A DNA stretch of 64,000 bases from Catellatospora methionotrophica. GTDB taxonomy: Bacteria; Actinomycetota; Actinomycetes; Mycobacteriales; Micromonosporaceae. Position numbers and translations under genes: made by a program. Below are positions 17,191 to 26,489 of this stretch, in pieces (the first letter of the stretch is position 1; each line of letters opens with the position of its first letter). Location of the stretch: the NCBI RefSeq assembly GCF_011297335.1, contig NZ_JAAOTJ010000006.1:124001-188000 (forward strand), given 5' to 3'. The notes below the pieces were generated by a model. That model made no database searches. It was not told the origin of the DNA and saw only the letters and a list, made by a program, of their open reading frames with translations.

Positions 17191-18393
17191 ATGCAGGACG
17201 CACTGGCGGCGATGCAGGCACTGGCCACGACGGAGGGCCGGGCCGACCCCTACCCGCACTACGAGCGGCTGCGCTCGGCGGGGCCGGTGGTCGAGCTGGG
17301 CGAGGGGTTCGCGGTCGTCACCGGATACGCCGAAGCCGACCAGGTGCTGCGCGACGCCTCGTTCCGGGTCACCGACGCCGCCGTGCTGGACCGGGCGCTG
17401 CCCGGCTGGCGCGACGTCGCGTCCTGGCAGTGGCTGAGCCGCACCATGCTCTGGCACAACGCGCCCGACCACACCCGGCTGCGGCGGCTGGCTGGTGCGG
17501 CGTTCACCGCCCGCCGCGTCGCGGCGCTGCGCGCCGACGTCGCCGCCCTGGCCGGGGAGCTCATCGCGCCGATCGCGGCCGGGGGTGGGCCGGTGGACTT
17601 CATGGACACCGTGGCGTATCCGCTGCCCGTGTCGGTGATCTGCGCCCTGCTCGGCGTGCCCGCCGCCGACCGGGACTGGTTCCGCCCCCGCGCGCAGGAC
17701 CTGACCCTGGCCCTGGAGGTGTTCGCGGGCGACCCGCAGGAGCTCGGCCGCGCCGACGCCGCCGGCGAGGACCTCGCGGAGTACTTCGTCGACCTGCTGG
17801 CGCGCCGCCAGCGCGAACCCGGCGACGACATGATCAGTGACCTGCTGGCGGCGGGCGCGGACGGCCGCATCGGTGGCGCGGAACTCGTCGCGCACCTGGT
17901 GCTGCTGCTGGTGGCCGGGTTCGAGACGACCACCAACCTGCTCGGCAACGGCCTGGCCATGCTGCTCGACCGGCCCGAGCAGCTGGCCCGGCTGCGCGCC
18001 GCCCCGGAGCTGGCCGCGGCGTACATCGAGGAGATGCTGCGGCTGGACCCGCCGGTGCAGGTCACGTCGCGATACGCAGGGCAGGACAGCGAGCTGGCCG
18101 GGGTCCGCCTGCGCGCGGGCACCGAGCTGATGGTGGTGCTCGCCGCGGCGGGCCGCGACCCGCGCCGCTTCACCGCACCGGACAGCTTCCTGCCCGACCG
18201 CCCGAGTGTGCCGTCCCTGTCGTTCGGCGCGGGCGCGCACTACTGCCTGGGCGCCCCGCTGGCCCGCCTGGAGGCGCAGGTGGCCTTCCCGTTGCTGCTG
18301 GCGGAACTGCCGCACCTGCGCTCGGCCGGGGTCCCCACCCGCCGCGACCGCCTCGGCTTCCGCGGCTACGCGACCCTGCCCATCACGGCCTGA
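17191..18393 (+). CDS. Cytochrome P450
   Basis: 400-residue soluble bacterial class I P450. The I-helix oxygen-activation motif AGFETT is at 242-247, the K-helix EMLR (Glu281-Arg284) is intact, and the haem loop FGAGAHYCLG places the thiolate Cys at 352. ATG 17191 follows AGGGGAG with 8 nt spacing. There is no adjacent ferredoxin, reductase or recognisable biosynthetic cluster, so the substrate is unknown and redox partners must come from elsewhere. Confidence 0.92.
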   Translation: MQDALAAMQALATTEGRADPYPHYERLRSAGPVVELGEGFAVVTGYAEADQVLRDASFRVTDAAVLDRALPGWRDVASWQWLSRTMLWHNAPDHTRLRRLAGAAFTARRVAALRADVAALAGELIAPIAAGGGPVDFMDTVAYPLPVSVICALLGVPAADRDWFRPRAQDLTLALEVFAGDPQELGRADAAGEDLAEYFVDLLARRQREPGDDMISDLLAAGADGRIGGAELVAHLVLLLVAGFETTTNLLGNGLAMLLDRPEQLARLRAAPELAAAYIEEMLRLDPPVQVTSRYAGQDSELAGVRLRAGTELMVVLAAAGRDPRRFTAPDSFLPDRPSVPSLSFGAGAHYCLGAPLARLEAQVAFPLLLAELPHLRSAGVPTRRDRLGFRGYATLPITA

Positions 18394-18431
18394 CCGCCTC
18401 ACCACCCGGGGCGGCCGAGCCCGGTGCGGCG

Positions 18432-19265
18432 TCAGTGGCGGATCGGGAGCCAGGCGGCGATGCGGGGGGCGAGGGCGGCACCGGCCTTGACCCAGGTGAA
18501 GTGGTCCAGGGGTGCGGCGGCGTCGGCGGCGGTGAGGTGCTCGCGGCGGACCTTCGCGCCGGTCAGCGCGGCGACCAGGTGGTCGGTGGTCTCCGGCGGG
18601 GTGTACTGGTCGTCGTCGACGCTGATCGCGAGCACCGGCAGGTCCACCGCGGCCAGGCCCGCGGTCGCGCCCAGGTGGGCGGGGAACGCGCCCCGGCGGG
18701 CGGTGAACGCCCAGTCCTTGATGACGCCGCGGGCCTGGCGGCCGCCGAAGCCCCAGCCGGGCCAGACCTGCAGCAGCCCCGAGACGGCGTTGACGAACTG
18801 CGTCATGGCCAGCACGCCCAGCCCGCGCCGGGGGTAGATGCGCCAGTACGGCAGCCCGACCGCGATCAGGACCAGCCCGTCCACGCGGTGCCCGGCCCCG
18901 CGGGCGGCCTCGCGGGCCAGGTGCAGCACGCAGACCTGCCCGCCGAGGGAGTGTCCGAGCAGGATGGTGCGCCGCCCGGCGCGGTGCTCGGCCAGCGCGT
19001 CCAGGACGGCGTCGACGTCGTCGGCGAGTTCGGGGTAGCCGTACCGGCTGGCCCGGCTCGGTGGCGGTGCGCTGGTTCCGGTGCCGCGCAGGTCGGTCAC
19101 GGCGACGCCGAACCCGGCCGCGTTGAGCGCGTGGGCGAAGCGGGTGTAGTAACCGGCGGGCACGCCCATCGCCGGGAAGACGACGATCAGGGGCGCGGCC
19201 GGGTCCTGCGCCGGGTGGAGCTGGACGCCGAGCCGGTCGCTGCCACGGTCCACGGTGAGCTGCAT
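18432..19265 (-). CDS. Alpha/beta hydrolase
   Basis: 277-residue serine hydrolase fold. The nucleophile elbow GHSLGGQ (Ser near 105), a downstream acid in SVDDDQYTP and the His in LDHFTWVK complete a plausible triad. The N-terminal VFPAMGVPAGYY forms the oxyanion loop. It is convergent with the P450 gene, with only 38 bp between them. Substrate unknown. Confidence 0.8.
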   Translation of the reverse strand: MQLTVDRGSDRLGVQLHPAQDPAAPLIVVFPAMGVPAGYYTRFAHALNAAGFGVAVTDLRGTGTSAPPPSRASRYGYPELADDVDAVLDALAEHRAGRRTILLGHSLGGQVCVLHLAREAARGAGHRVDGLVLIAVGLPYWRIYPRRGLGVLAMTQFVNAVSGLLQVWPGWGFGGRQARGVIKDWAFTARRGAFPAHLGATAGLAAVDLPVLAISVDDDQYTPPETTDHLVAALTGAKVRREHLTAADAAAPLDHFTWVKAGAALAPRIAAWLPIRH

Positions 19266-19341
19266 GGCAGCAGCCTAGACCGCGACGTTACTCACAAGTA
19301 AGAACCGCCGGGTGTGACGCGGGCCGCTCGCCGGGGCCGCC

Positions 19342-19617
19342 TCAGAAGCCGATGGCGAACGCCTGCTCCAGGTCGTGGCGCGAGTACGACCGGAACGCGA
19401 TGTGGGTGTCGGTGTTGAGCACGCCGGGCACCTTCGAGATGCCGCCCGCGATGACCTCGGCGATGTGGTCGAACTCGCGCACCCGGATGATCGCGATCAG
19501 GTCGACGCCGCCCGCGACGGAGTACACCTCGCTGACGCCCTCCAGGTTGGCCAGCTCCTCGGCGACCTCGGGGATCGCGTCGGTCGCGCAGTCGATGAGA
19601 ACGATCGCTGTGATCAC
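19342..19617 (-). CDS. Stand-alone Lrp/AsnC ligand-binding (RAM) domain protein
   Basis: 91 residues consisting only of the RAM domain of Lrp/AsnC regulators (ITAIVLIDCATDAIPEVAEE, then VAGGVDLIAIIRV and IAFRSYSRHDLEQAFAIGF), with no helix-turn-helix. Such proteins bind amino acids and assemble into octamers. GTG 19615-19617 is preferred because GAGGAG lies 7 nt upstream; an in-frame start nine codons earlier lacks this. In other actinomycetes the same small gene is found next to trpD; here it lies about 8 kb away. Confidence 0.85.
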   Translation of the reverse strand: MITAIVLIDCATDAIPEVAEELANLEGVSEVYSVAGGVDLIAIIRVREFDHIAEVIAGGISKVPGVLNTDTHIAFRSYSRHDLEQAFAIGF

Positions 19618-19677
19618 CGGAGACTCCTCGCGTCGGGCGTGCATCTGTCGATCATGAGGCTGTGGCCCTCACCCATG

Positions 19678-20505
19678 CTATGCGGCGGGCACGGTCAGGT
19701 CCCGGCCGACCCTGATCACGCGGTACAGCTCCTCGTGGGGCGCTACGTACGCCCCGGGCCACAGCACGCAGTCGCGGACGGCACCGTCCACCTGGGAGCC
19801 GTTGCCGAGCACGCTGCCGTGCGCCTGGCCGGTGACCCGTACGCCGTCGCCGGACAGGTTGCGGTCACCGGCGGCGTGCAGGTTGGCGGCGAGGTAGTCG
19901 GCGGGCGTGCCGCAGTCCAGGTACAGCCCCGGCAGGGGGACCACGTCGAGTCGTCCGGCCTGCTCGGCGGGCCGCCAGGTGGTGCGCGCCAGCTCGCGCG
20001 GCTGGTCGGCCAGCGCCGCCACGTCGGCGGCGGGCAGCAGCGACGCGCCCGCGAAGTTGTAGCCGTGGAACGGGTCGGGCAGCCCGGCCTTCACCCCGTG
20101 CATCCGGACCCGGTCGCCGTCCCAGCCCGCCAGCAGCGCGGCGAGGTCGTCGGGGGCGTCGGCGGCGACGTACGCGTCGGCGTTGAGCACCAGCACCGCC
20201 CGCCCGCCGATCCAGCCGCGCAGGTTGCCCAGCGCCCCGGCGGTGCCCAGCGGCTCCGGCTCGAACGACAGCCGCGCCCGGCCGTCGACGTGCTCGTCGA
20301 TCTGCCCGGCCAGCCAGTGCGTGTTGACCGCGACCCGGTCCGCTCCGGTCAGCCCGACCTCGGCCAGGCGGGCCAGCGTACGGTCGAGCAGCGTGACGTT
20401 GCCGACCGGCACCAGGGCCTTGGGCCGCAGCATGGTCAGCGGCCGCAGCCGCGTGCCGAGCCCGGCGGCGAGCACCACCGCGCAGACGCCGTCGGGCGCC
20501 CTCAC
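19678..20505 (-). CDS. Sugar-1-phosphate nucleotidyltransferase family protein
   Basis: 275 residues. The nucleotide-binding signature AVVLAAGLGTRLRPLT and the downstream PKALVPVG lysine, plus LNADAYV and LDCGTPADYLAANL, define a GlmU/RmlA-like nucleotidyltransferase (COG1208). The short C-terminal part (VTGQAHGSVLGNGSQVDGAV) is a partial left-handed beta-helix. The GTG start overlaps the stop of the Nudix gene (GTGA), so the pair is coupled. The exact sugar and NTP cannot be told from sequence. Confidence 0.8.
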   Translation of the reverse strand: MRAPDGVCAVVLAAGLGTRLRPLTMLRPKALVPVGNVTLLDRTLARLAEVGLTGADRVAVNTHWLAGQIDEHVDGRARLSFEPEPLGTAGALGNLRGWIGGRAVLVLNADAYVAADAPDDLAALLAGWDGDRVRMHGVKAGLPDPFHGYNFAGASLLPAADVAALADQPRELARTTWRPAEQAGRLDVVPLPGLYLDCGTPADYLAANLHAAGDRNLSGDGVRVTGQAHGSVLGNGSQVDGAVRDCVLWPGAYVAPHEELYRVIRVGRDLTVPAA

Positions 20506-21047
20506 CGGGCGAGATCCATCTCGTCGCGCAGGTGCGCGTCCGGGCCGATGCCGTAGTGGCCGAGCAGCCGGGCCGTCGCGGGGGTGATCACAGGCAGCTC
20601 GTCGACGGCGTGCCAGCGGGCCTCCCACACCTCCGCGCCGTCCACGCTGAGCGAGGTGCGGGCGGCGGGCACCTTGGCCGTGAACACCATGTCCACCCAG
20701 TGCCCCCGGTGGTGCACCACCGCGTTGGGCACCGCCGGGGCGACCTGGTCGGGGGTGAGCCGGATGCCGGTCTCCTCGGCGGCCTCGCGACAGGCCCCGA
20801 CGATCGGCGGCTCGCGCCGCTCCAGCAGGCCCGCGGGCAGCGTCCAGCCGCGACCCGGGGGCTGGCGCAGCAGCAGGATGCGCTGCGGGCTGTCGGCCTC
20901 GCTGTCGAAGATGAGCAGCACCGAGCCGACCGAGTAGCGGGCCGTCACGAGCTTCACCATGCGGTTACGCCAGCGCGGCGGGATGCGGTAGAAGACGCCG
21001 TAGCCGAGCGAGACCAATTTCAGGCGCAGCGGGGAGCGCCGGTTCAC
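20502..21047 (-). CDS. Nudix hydrolase
   Basis: 181 residues with a full Nudix box, G-x5-E-x7-REAAEETG, beginning at GLLERREPPIV (about 75). The N-terminal 40 residues are basic and somewhat hydrophobic. GTG start at 21045-21047. Coupled to the nucleotidyltransferase, so it may clear nucleotide-sugars or (d)NDP side products, but this is inference from adjacency. Confidence 0.85.
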   Translation of the reverse strand: MNRRSPLRLKLVSLGYGVFYRIPPRWRNRMVKLVTARYSVGSVLLIFDSEADSPQRILLLRQPPGRGWTLPAGLLERREPPIVGACREAAEETGIRLTPDQVAPAVPNAVVHHRGHWVDMVFTAKVPAARTSLSVDGAEVWEARWHAVDELPVITPATARLLGHYGIGPDAHLRDEMDLAR

Positions 21048-21087
21048 CGGACGATCCTGCTGGGCTCGTACGCGCGGTCCTGGTTCT

Positions 21088-23019
21088 TCACCGTGCCAGG
21101 CTAGTCGACGAGCGGCGGACAGGAGCGTCAGCGGCCTCGCGGCGCGGGGCGACGACGTTGACCGGGGGCGTGCGGGCCGCGTCGTTCTGGTTGTCGACGC
21201 TGGCGATGAGCTGGTCGACGATGGTGTCCGCGGAGACCTTGTGCTCGGCGACCGCGATCAGCAGCGTGTCCAGATCGGGATAGTCCAGCGCCTGGGCGAG
21301 GCTGATCAGCCGCTGCTCGTCGGCCAGCGCCCGGTCCCGGCGGCGCAGCGCCAGCCCGATCGCGGCCCGGCCCAGCTGCAGCCGGTCGCTGACGGTGCCC
21401 GCGGCGACCTCCGGTTCGGTGAACCGGCGGCTCAGCCGCAGCCGTGCGTTGGGGGCCTTGACGAACTCCAGCCACTCCCGGCGCGGACCCGGATGGTTGC
21501 GCGCCCGGCTGACCAGGATGTCGACCACGTCGCCGTCGGTCAGCACCGCGTTGAGCGGGGTGAGCACCCCGTTCACGGTCGCGGCCACGCAACGGTCGCC
21601 GGTGCGGGTGCCCAGCTCGTACGCCACGTCGACCGGGCTCGCGCCCGCGGGCAGCAGCAGCTGGCGTCCCCAGGCGAACACCTGGATCTGCTGCTCGGCC
21701 AGGTCGCAGCGCAGCGTCTCGACGAACTGCACCGCGTCCGGCGCGGCCTGCTCCAGGTCCAGCGCGCGGCGCAGCCAGGCGTGCTCGCCGTGCTGGCGAG
21801 GTGCGGGCGCGACGTCACGCGGGGCGGTGCGCGGGTTGAAGACCCGCAGCGCCCCGCCGCGCCGGGTGGACCGGGCCGGGTAGCGGTACGGGGCGACCAC
21901 GCCGTACTCCACCGCGCGGTGCATCTGCTCGGTGCGGATCAGCACCTCGACCATCTGGTCGCCGGGGCCGAGCACCGTGGTGTGCAGCGAGCGGTAGAGG
22001 TTGTTCTTCGGCGCGGCGATGAAGTCCTTGAACCGGCCCGGGATCGGCTTCCACTGCTGGTGGACCGCGCACAGGGCGGCGTAGCAGTCGGGCTCGTCGC
22101 CGTCGAGGATCACCACGATGCGGGGCAGGTCCATCGGGACCGGGCTGCCCGCCTGCTGGGTGTCCTTCCAGATCGAGTAGTAGTGCCGCGGGCGCGGCTT
22201 GACCCGGCCGTCGAGCTTCTCCCGGCGCAGCGCGCCGCCGCCCAGGGTGACCAGGTTCTGCACGTAGGCGTTCCAGTCCGGCCGGTTGGAGACCATGCCG
22301 TCGATGCGCTCGTACTCCTCGGGGTCGAGGAAGAGCAGCACCTTGTCCTCCAGCTCGCGCTTGAGGGCCTGGATGCCGAGCCGGTCGCACAGCGGCACCA
22401 GCACCTCGCGGGTCGCCCCGGCGATGCGGGCGCGGGAGGCCGCCGAGCGGGCGTCGAGGGTCTGCATGTTGTGCAGCCGGTCGGCGAGCTTGATGACCAG
22501 CACCCGGATGTCCTGCCCCGCGGCGACGATCATCTTGCGGATGGTCTCGGCCTCCGCGCGGGCCCCGAAGTGCGCCTTGTCGAACTTGGTGACCCCGTCG
22601 ACCAGGTGCGCGACGTCCGGGCCGAAGTCCTCGCGCAGCTGCGCCAGGGTGTAGTCGGTGTCCTCGACGGTGTCGTGCAGCAGCGCAGCCACCAGCGTGG
22701 TGCCGTCCATGCCCAGGTGGGCCAGGATCTCCGCGACGGCCAGCGGGTGGGTGATGTAAGGATCACCGCTCTTGCGCATCTGGCCGTGGTGCATGCGCTC
22801 GGCGACGCGGTAGGCGCGGCGCAGCAGGGTGACGTCCGAGCCCGAGTGGACCTGGCGATGCGCCTTGATCAGCGCGGTGACCGGGTCGGCGGGAGCGGGT
22901 GTGCGCTCTCTCGCGTTCGGCCAGCTGAGCATCGATCTGAGCCGGGTGGTGAGCATGCTCTCCCCGGCCCGGCCCGCGACCGGGATCCCCGTCGCCACCG
23001 CAGCGGCTTCCGCGTCCAT
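21088..23019 (-). CDS. RelA/SpoT-homologue (ppGpp hydrolase, probable impaired synthetase)
   Basis: 643 residues. The HD hydrolase domain is intact: RKSGDPYITHPLAVA, LLHDTVEDTD (His115-Asp116) and KLADRLHNMQTL. The synthetase domain keeps GRFKDFIAAPK and the catalytic glutamate in EVLIRT, but several conserved positions differ: the Arg of the usual DL-x-x-x-R segment is missing (MDLPRIVVIL), YQSLHT reads YRSLHT, and AAHW reads VAPY. A TGS domain follows (QIQVFAWGRQLLLPAGAS), but there is no C-terminal ACT domain, so the protein is shorter than typical Rel (about 740-850). I infer a second RSH protein biased to hydrolysis. ATG 23017-23019 follows GAGGGGGG. Confidence 0.8.
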   Translation of the reverse strand: MDAEAAAVATGIPVAGRAGESMLTTRLRSMLSWPNARERTPAPADPVTALIKAHRQVHSGSDVTLLRRAYRVAERMHHGQMRKSGDPYITHPLAVAEILAHLGMDGTTLVAALLHDTVEDTDYTLAQLREDFGPDVAHLVDGVTKFDKAHFGARAEAETIRKMIVAAGQDIRVLVIKLADRLHNMQTLDARSAASRARIAGATREVLVPLCDRLGIQALKRELEDKVLLFLDPEEYERIDGMVSNRPDWNAYVQNLVTLGGGALRREKLDGRVKPRPRHYYSIWKDTQQAGSPVPMDLPRIVVILDGDEPDCYAALCAVHQQWKPIPGRFKDFIAAPKNNLYRSLHTTVLGPGDQMVEVLIRTEQMHRAVEYGVVAPYRYPARSTRRGGALRVFNPRTAPRDVAPAPRQHGEHAWLRRALDLEQAAPDAVQFVETLRCDLAEQQIQVFAWGRQLLLPAGASPVDVAYELGTRTGDRCVAATVNGVLTPLNAVLTDGDVVDILVSRARNHPGPRREWLEFVKAPNARLRLSRRFTEPEVAAGTVSDRLQLGRAAIGLALRRRDRALADEQRLISLAQALDYPDLDTLLIAVAEHKVSADTIVDQLIASVDNQNDAARTPPVNVVAPRREAADAPVRRSSTSLAR

Positions 23020-23133
23020 TGCGGACACCCCCCTCACCGCCTGGCCGTGGAGCGTTGCGCGCTGCGTACGCGGCCTGCGCGCCCCGTCACGACCGCCCAC
23101 TTCCGAGAGATCTCTGGATATCGCTCCATAGCC

Positions 23134-23163
23134 TAGTAACGAACGTCGTGGCCGAATGGTCAA
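23134..23163 (-). promoter_or_regulatory. Candidate sigma-70-type promoter of the RSH gene
   Basis: On the minus strand TTGACC (23158-23163) and TTACTA (23134-23139) are 18 bp apart, which would give a leader of about 110 nt before the ATG at 23019. A second TTGACC lies just upstream. Confidence 0.4.
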
Positions 23164-23254
23164 GACCTTTCATGCGATCGGTCAAGTAATGGCCAAACGG
23201 GTATGCCGACAGTGACGCTGCGGGGGCTGGCGGACTCGCGGCGACCACGCTCGC

Positions 23255-25033
23255 CTATCCGCGCCCGGCCTGCAGGAGCATCTTCCAGCGCGCCGCGCCG
23301 CGGGCCGGGGACGCCCAGCCCGACGTGGCCTCGACCAGGCGCGTCTCCGGTCGTTCGAGCCAGTCGAGGATGCGCTCGGTCTCCTCCGGGGTGGCCGCGG
23401 GCGTCGGGCCGAACGCGGGCAGCACCGTCTCGGCGGTCGGCCGCAGCACGTCGAGGGTCCGTCGCGGATGGACGCCCGGCTCGGCGGTCGCGGCGGCGGC
23501 CAGCCGCCCCCGGCGCACGATGGCGATCTCCCACGCGTTGCGCTCGGTGCGCCGGGCCGCGACCAGCTCCTCGATCGAGGTGAGCGCCGACAGCCGCTGC
23601 ATGCGCACCGCCGCCCGCAGGAACGCCGCGAGCCGGTCGCGTACCGCCGCGGCGTCCTCGTAGCGCTGCGTGTCGGACAGCTTGCGGATGCGGGCCAGCA
23701 GCGGGTCCACCACCGCGTCCGGGTCGCCGTCGAATGCGGCCCGCAGCGGGGCGGCGGCCTGGGCGTCGTACTCCTCGACGCTGATCGCGAGCTGGCAGGG
23801 GGCCGGGCACTTGCCGAGCTCGGCCAGCGCGCAGGCGGGGGAGGCCTTGCGGGCCGACAGCCTCGGCGTGCACTGCCGCAGCGGCAGCGCCTCGTGGATC
23901 GCGTCCACGGCGGCCTGGGCCGTCGCCCGCCCCGCGAACGGCCCCAGGTAGGACGCGCCGTCGGCGGTCAGCTGGCGGACCACGGACAGCCGGGGGAAGG
24001 CCTCGGCGGTCAGCTTCAGCCACTGCACCCGCTCCGGGTGCTTGGACCGCCGGTTGTACGGCGGCGCGTGCACCGCGATCAGCCGGAGCTCGCGGACCTG
24101 CGCCTCCAGCGCGTGGGCGCACTCGACCGCGTCGACCCGCACCGCCGCGCCGAGCATCTCCTTGATCCGGGCCCGGCGCTCGGCGGCGGTGAAGTAGCTG
24201 CGCACCCGGGTCGCGATGTCGTTGGACGTGCCGACGTACAGCGGGCGGTCGTCGGCGGCCCGGAACAGGTAGACACCCGGCGCGTGCGGCAGGTTCTCGG
24301 CCAGGTGCTTCTTGGCCCGCTGCACCGGCGCGACGGCCTTGACGAACTCGATGGTGTCGCCGAGCGTGTGCACCTTGTGCCCGCCGAGCCGGGCGATCAG
24401 CGCGTGCAGCACCCCGACGGTGGCCCGCGCGTCGTCCATCGCCCGGTGGTTGGGCTGGTCGCCGACCCGGAAGTAGGCCGCCAGGGTGCCCAGCTTGTTG
24501 TTGGGCACCTCGTCGCGCAGCAGCACCCGCCGGGCCAGCGCCACCGTGTCGACCACCCGCGGGTTCGGCCAGCGGTAGCCGTGCGCCGCGCAGGCAGCCT
24601 TCAGGAAGCCGGTGTCGTACGGCGCGTTGTGGGCGACGAAGACCGCCCCGGACAGGAACTCCAGCAGCGAGGGCAGCACCGCCTCGATCGGCGGGGCCTC
24701 GATCGTCATCGCGGTGGTGATGCCGGTCAGCACCGTGATGAACGGCGGGATCGGCACCCCCGGGTTGACCAGCGTGCCGAACGAGCCCAGCTCCTCGCCG
24801 CCGCGCACCTTCACCGCGCCGATCTCGGTGATGCCGCCGCCGTCCGGCGCTCCGCCGGTGGTCTCCAGGTCGAGCACGACGAACGTGGTGTGCCGCAGAT
24901 CCAGCTGCAACGGATCGGCCAGCATGCCGTCGAGGGTCGGCTGTTCGAATCGGTCACCGGGCGCGGCGGGGCGCGGGGACGGCACCTGGGACGGGGACGG
25001 CACAGACCGGACGCTAATCGTCCGGTACGACAT
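23255..25033 (-). CDS. DEDDh exonuclease fused to GIY-YIG (UvrC-like) nuclease
   Basis: 592 residues. Residues about 50-210 are a DnaQ-type 3'-5' exonuclease with all DEDDh positions (VLDLETTG, AHNAPYDTGFL, HRAMDDARA). Residues about 255-340 are a GIY-YIG domain (APGVYLFRAADDRPLYVGTSND) as in the N-terminus of UvrC, followed by a cysteine-containing segment (CTPRL, CALAELGKCPAPC) similar to the UvrC Cys-rich/UvrB-binding region. Equivalent of Rv2191; probably a DNA-repair nuclease, but its pathway is not established. ATG 25031-25033 chosen; it begins 71 bp from the divergent NYN gene. Confidence 0.85.
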   Translation of the reverse strand: MSYRTISVRSVPSPSQVPSPRPAAPGDRFEQPTLDGMLADPLQLDLRHTTFVVLDLETTGGAPDGGGITEIGAVKVRGGEELGSFGTLVNPGVPIPPFITVLTGITTAMTIEAPPIEAVLPSLLEFLSGAVFVAHNAPYDTGFLKAACAAHGYRWPNPRVVDTVALARRVLLRDEVPNNKLGTLAAYFRVGDQPNHRAMDDARATVGVLHALIARLGGHKVHTLGDTIEFVKAVAPVQRAKKHLAENLPHAPGVYLFRAADDRPLYVGTSNDIATRVRSYFTAAERRARIKEMLGAAVRVDAVECAHALEAQVRELRLIAVHAPPYNRRSKHPERVQWLKLTAEAFPRLSVVRQLTADGASYLGPFAGRATAQAAVDAIHEALPLRQCTPRLSARKASPACALAELGKCPAPCQLAISVEEYDAQAAAPLRAAFDGDPDAVVDPLLARIRKLSDTQRYEDAAAVRDRLAAFLRAAVRMQRLSALTSIEELVAARRTERNAWEIAIVRRGRLAAAATAEPGVHPRRTLDVLRPTAETVLPAFGPTPAATPEETERILDWLERPETRLVEATSGWASPARGAARWKMLLQAGRG

Positions 25034-25104
25034 GGGTGGTCGGCGCGGACGCCGAGCCGCGAACCTGAGCGACAAGATCGGCAAGTCGGTGGAACACTAG
25101 GACC

Positions 25105-26469
25105 ATGTCAGCCGCTGAACTTTCGTTCGACGCCTCTTCCGGGGACCCGGTGGGGGCGGCTGACTTCGTGCCCGAACCGATCCTTCCCGAGCCCATCCGC
25201 CAGCGGGTCGTCGCGCTGGCCGCGGCGGTGCTGACCGCACTGCCCAACGACGAGATGCCGATCGCGCTACGCAAGGTCGCCAAATTCGCGCCCAACCGCC
25301 GGGCCCGGCTGGGCGGTGCGGCCATCGCCGCGCAGCTCACCGCGGACGCGGTGTTCCGGCAGCGGATCAGCACGCGGGTGCTGGACGACGCGGGCGAGCT
25401 GGGCGCGGCGGTGCTCGGCGGCATGGCGCCGGCCGCCGCCGACCCGATCGAGGTAGCCGCGCTGGCCTACCTGGCCCGCCCCGACGGCTGGCGGGAACTG
25501 CTCGACGCCGCCGGTCAGGCGGTCGCCGCCGAGGCGGAGAGCACGGCCGTGGCCGAGCACATCCGCGACGCCGAGGCGCGGGCCGCCCGTGCCGAGCACG
25601 ACCGCGCCGTGGCCCGCGTCGAGGCCGACAAGCTGCGCGACGAACTGGCCCGGGTGCGCGACGAGCTGAACCAGCTGCGCGAGGAGACCCGCTCCGGCGG
25701 CAAGGCGCTGCGCGATACGCAGGCGCAGCTCAAACGCGCCAACGAGCTGCTGGCCATCGAGAAGGGCCGGGCCGCCAAGGGGCACGGCGACCACGAGGCC
25801 GAGCTGCGCCGGTTGCGGGCCAGGCTGGCCGACGCCGAGGCGGTGGCGGGCGACGCGCGCCAGGCCGCCCGCGACAGCCGGGCCGTCGACGAGGCGCGGC
25901 TGTGGCTGCTGCTGGAGACCATCGGCCAGGCCGCCGTCGGGCTGCGCCGGGAGCTGGCGCTGGACCCGGCGAAGGTGCTGCCGGGCGACACCGTGGCCGC
26001 GGCGTACGCCGACATGGCCGCCACCCCCACCGCCACGAACCGGGCCACCGACGGCGACGACCCGGCCCGGCTCGCGCAGCTGCTCGCCCTGCCCAAGGCG
26101 CACCTGGTCGTCGACGGCTACAACGTCACCAAGCGCGGCTTCGCCGAGATGTCGCTGGAGCAGCAGCGCAACCGCCTCGTCACCGGCATGGGCGGGGTCG
26201 CCGCGCAGACCGGCGCGGAGGTCACCGTCGTCTTCGACGGGGCCGAACGGGTGCACGGCCTGCCCGCCCCGCCGCGCGGGGTGCGGGTGCTGTTCTCGCG
26301 CAAGGGCGAGACCGCCGACGAGGTCATCCGCCGCCTGGTCCGGGCCGAGCCGCCGGGCCGCCCCATCGTCGTGGTCTCCTCCGACCGCGAGGTCGCCGAC
26401 GGCGTACGCCGCCACGGCGCGTACCCGATGAACTCCGAGTCGCTGGTGCGCCGCCTCACCCGCAGCTGA
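25105..26469 (+). CDS. NYN-domain (PIN-like) RNA-binding/nuclease protein with coiled coil
   Basis: 454 residues. N-terminal helical domain (about 25-150), then a long charged coiled coil (about 150-260, heptad-rich ARAEHDRAVARVEADKLRDE region), and a C-terminal NYN domain beginning LVVDGYNVTKRGF and containing VVFDGAE and SSDREVADGVR, the acidic residues expected for metal-dependent RNA cleavage in the YacP/Rae1 group. Widely conserved in actinobacteria but uncharacterised; ribosome or tRNA association is possible. ATG start with ACTAGGACC upstream. Confidence 0.8.
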   Translation: MSAAELSFDASSGDPVGAADFVPEPILPEPIRQRVVALAAAVLTALPNDEMPIALRKVAKFAPNRRARLGGAAIAAQLTADAVFRQRISTRVLDDAGELGAAVLGGMAPAAADPIEVAALAYLARPDGWRELLDAAGQAVAAEAESTAVAEHIRDAEARAARAEHDRAVARVEADKLRDELARVRDELNQLREETRSGGKALRDTQAQLKRANELLAIEKGRAAKGHGDHEAELRRLRARLADAEAVAGDARQAARDSRAVDEARLWLLLETIGQAAVGLRRELALDPAKVLPGDTVAAAYADMAATPTATNRATDGDDPARLAQLLALPKAHLVVDGYNVTKRGFAEMSLEQQRNRLVTGMGGVAAQTGAEVTVVFDGAERVHGLPAPPRGVRVLFSRKGETADEVIRRLVRAEPPGRPIVVVSSDREVADGVRRHGAYPMNSESLVRRLTRS

Positions 26470-26489
26470 GCCGGGCTTAGGATCGGGCG

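Noticed and set aside
17191-19265. P450 plus hydrolase as a natural-product cluster
   Set aside because: The genes are convergent and no core biosynthetic enzyme, transporter or pathway regulator is nearby.
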